DNA of 60,000 nucleotides. It comes from Cryptomeria japonica (taxonomy: Eukaryota > Streptophyta > Pinopsida > Cupressales > Cupressaceae). Below, piece after piece: positions 58,620-60,000 of this stretch. Positions within the stretch are counted from its first letter, which is position 1. The number at the start of each line of letters is the position of its first letter. The stretch is from positions 468,834,008 to 468,894,007 of the forward strand of contig NC_081405.1 of assembly GCF_030272615.1 (NCBI RefSeq). Direction: 5' to 3'. The position numbers and the translations under genes were made by a program. The notes beneath the pieces are model-generated. The model was not told where the DNA came from and did no database searches. It saw only the letters and a list, made by a program, of their open reading frames with translations.

Positions 58620-59140
58620 TTTGATATCTATGTCCATCCCCTTAAGAGCTTACTCAATGGTATTTAATGGAATAAGTATTTAATACAGAGGTATGTATAA
58701 GTTTTTAATAATGAATTGATAAATCGCTTTTAATACATGTTTTTACAATTCATTTAAAATGTTCAATCATTATGTACTTCAATCTAGATTCTATTTTATG
58801 TCACGTTAAGCCATGTCCTTATCAATTTGATCCCCTTAAGTCACATATCCCAATTAGGCCCATCCCCTTAAGCCATGTCCTAATTAATTCAAATGATTCC
58901 TTTTTGACCCACATGTCCTATTTAGTTTGATCCCCTTAAAAGGGCCACATCCCAATTAGGCCCATCCCTTTAAGGCATGTCCTAATTAGTTCAAATGATC
59001 CCAAGGTTTTAAGCCACGTGTCCTATTTAGTTTGATCCCCTTAAGGCACACATGTCCTACTTAGTCCCATCCCCTTAAGCCATGTCCCCTTAATTTCCAC
59101 TTAAGCCATGTCCTAATTAACTTTTCACCCCCCTAGTTCC
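58620..59140. repeat. degenerate tandem repeat CCCCTTAAGCCATGTCCTAATTA
   Basis: The phrase ATCCCCTTAAGCCATGTCC recurs with changes about ten times, mixed with CACATGTCCTATTTAGTTTG and CCCAATTAGGCCCATCCC. Units are about 40-50 bp. Further copies lie at 59875-59990, so the array probably continues beyond the window. Confidence 0.8.
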
Positions 59141-59499
59141 TATTTATATATATCTAACTATTTTTTTTGTTGTTGTAGGTTTATCTTAGATTTTGTTGTT
59201 GGTGGCATGTAAAATGAGTTCATGAATCTAATTAAATCAAGGTTTCCAATAAATTGGTAAGCATCATTTTTTTTGTTAAATGTTTAGTTAATTTTTATTT
59301 TTAATTTGTATGTTTAATTTAATTCTAATTTGAACTCATTAAATTTATTGAATGTAGGTTTCCTACAAACCAAAATTTGTCTGAAAGGAAAGGATCTAAT
59401 TTATAGATCTTTTAGGAACTTGATTGTCTCTATGTAGCGATCAAATTTTGAATGTTATTGACCTAGATTTAAATTGAACTTTTAATGTCTTAGATTGGA

Positions 59500-59700
59500 T
59501 CAAACTTTTACTGTTTTAAATAGATTGAATCAAAATTTAATATATTTAATATGTTGATCAAACTTTTAAATTTTACATGTGGATAGAAAGATTTATCTTT
59601 GAAATGTGGATCAAACTTTTATATTTGAGGTGTGGATCAAACTTTTATATATTTAGGATGTGAATCAAATATTTATATATCATATTTGGATCAAGCATGT
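59500..59700. repeat. short tandem repeat TGTGGATCAAACTTTTATAT
   Basis: Five to six degenerate units of about 27-35 bp with the core GGATCAAACTTTTA, between two blocks of the CCCCTTAAG repeat. No gene is visible from 58530 to 60000. Confidence 0.75.
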
Positions 59701-60000
59701 GTACAATTGTACATGTTATTTATGTTTTTCCATATGTGTACATTCTAGTTAAAATTGTTTCATTTATTTAATATATGTGTATGTTATTTATTGCTTCACA
59801 TATAGACATGTATATATGTTATTTATCGATTCTTTTAAAAATAATAAATGTGTAATGTGCATACATGAAAATTATTCCCCTTAAGCCACATTGTCCTGAT
59901 TCTAGTCAATGTCCCCTTAAACTGGAAGTCCTAATTAGGTCCATCCCCTTTTAAGCCATGATGCATGTCCTAATTTAATTGTGTACATGCATATTATCTA

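Noticed and set aside
1-60000. tRNA or rRNA genes
   Set aside because: No cloverleaf-type or rRNA-like sequence was recognised; tRNA-like matches are only primer-binding sites.

Overview
The window looks like a repeat-dense intergenic block from a large, AT-rich seed-plant genome; a gymnosperm is my best guess. I infer this from the density of nested, decayed LTR retrotransposons, a plant L1-type LINE with a terminal RNase H, and the lack of any convincing host gene. I found no rRNA, tRNA or CRISPR array. Nearly every coding-like stretch belongs to a mobile element, and almost all are broken. The exception is one open 1150-codon gag/protease frame. No LTR element here keeps a usable reverse transcriptase.

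Layout. 1-2.3 kb: 5' LTR and gag remnant of a minus-strand Ty1/copia element. 3.6-5.5 kb: broken acidic/coiled-coil ORF (minus). 5.57-8.07 kb: tandem palindromic array, split by a copia-type LTR at 6.25-7.58 kb. 8.2-11.6 kb: long decayed plus-strand ORF ending at a candidate polypurine tract and LTR (11.68 kb), itself hit by a LINE copy (12.1-13.7 kb). 14.4-17.9 kb: decayed minus ORF split by a solo LTR (15.33-16.98 kb). 19.10-23.94 kb: Ty3/gypsy element (minus) with gag and protease but no RT or integrase. 25.29 kb onward: a candidate LTR split by a solo LTR (25.46-27.06 kb) and by a 7.9-kb gag-only element (27.18-35.09 kb). 37.98-48.4 kb: decayed copia pol (plus) carrying a 6.1-kb LTR element inside its integrase (38.18-44.26 kb) and a solo LTR in its 3' region (46.80-47.69 kb). 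49.66-53.29 kb: 5'-truncated LINE. 54.5-58.5 kb: decayed intron-containing DDE-transposase-like gene, itself hit by a third LINE copy. 58.5-60 kb: microsatellite and degenerate tandem repeats.

Boundaries. Target-site duplications (TSDs) fix many insertions: TTCCC, ATCCT, ATGAG and ATTTC for LTR units, and 15, 21 and 12 bp for the three LINE copies. The nesting order is therefore readable directly.

Most interesting points. (1) A LINE family with an extra ORF downstream of RNase H, proven to be one inserted unit by its 15-bp TSD and supported by two further copies that share a conserved 3' hairpin. (2) A young-looking LTR element with intact gag-protease and no pol. (3) A recurrent 23-31-nt hairpin (GGACC...GGTCC) repeated within that element's LTRs and leader and also in an unrelated LTR-like region. 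(4) A tandem array of about 38-nt palindromes. (5) An intron-containing DDE-like transposase relic of unassigned superfamily. (6) Stop codons biased to TAG, consistent with CHG-methylation decay.
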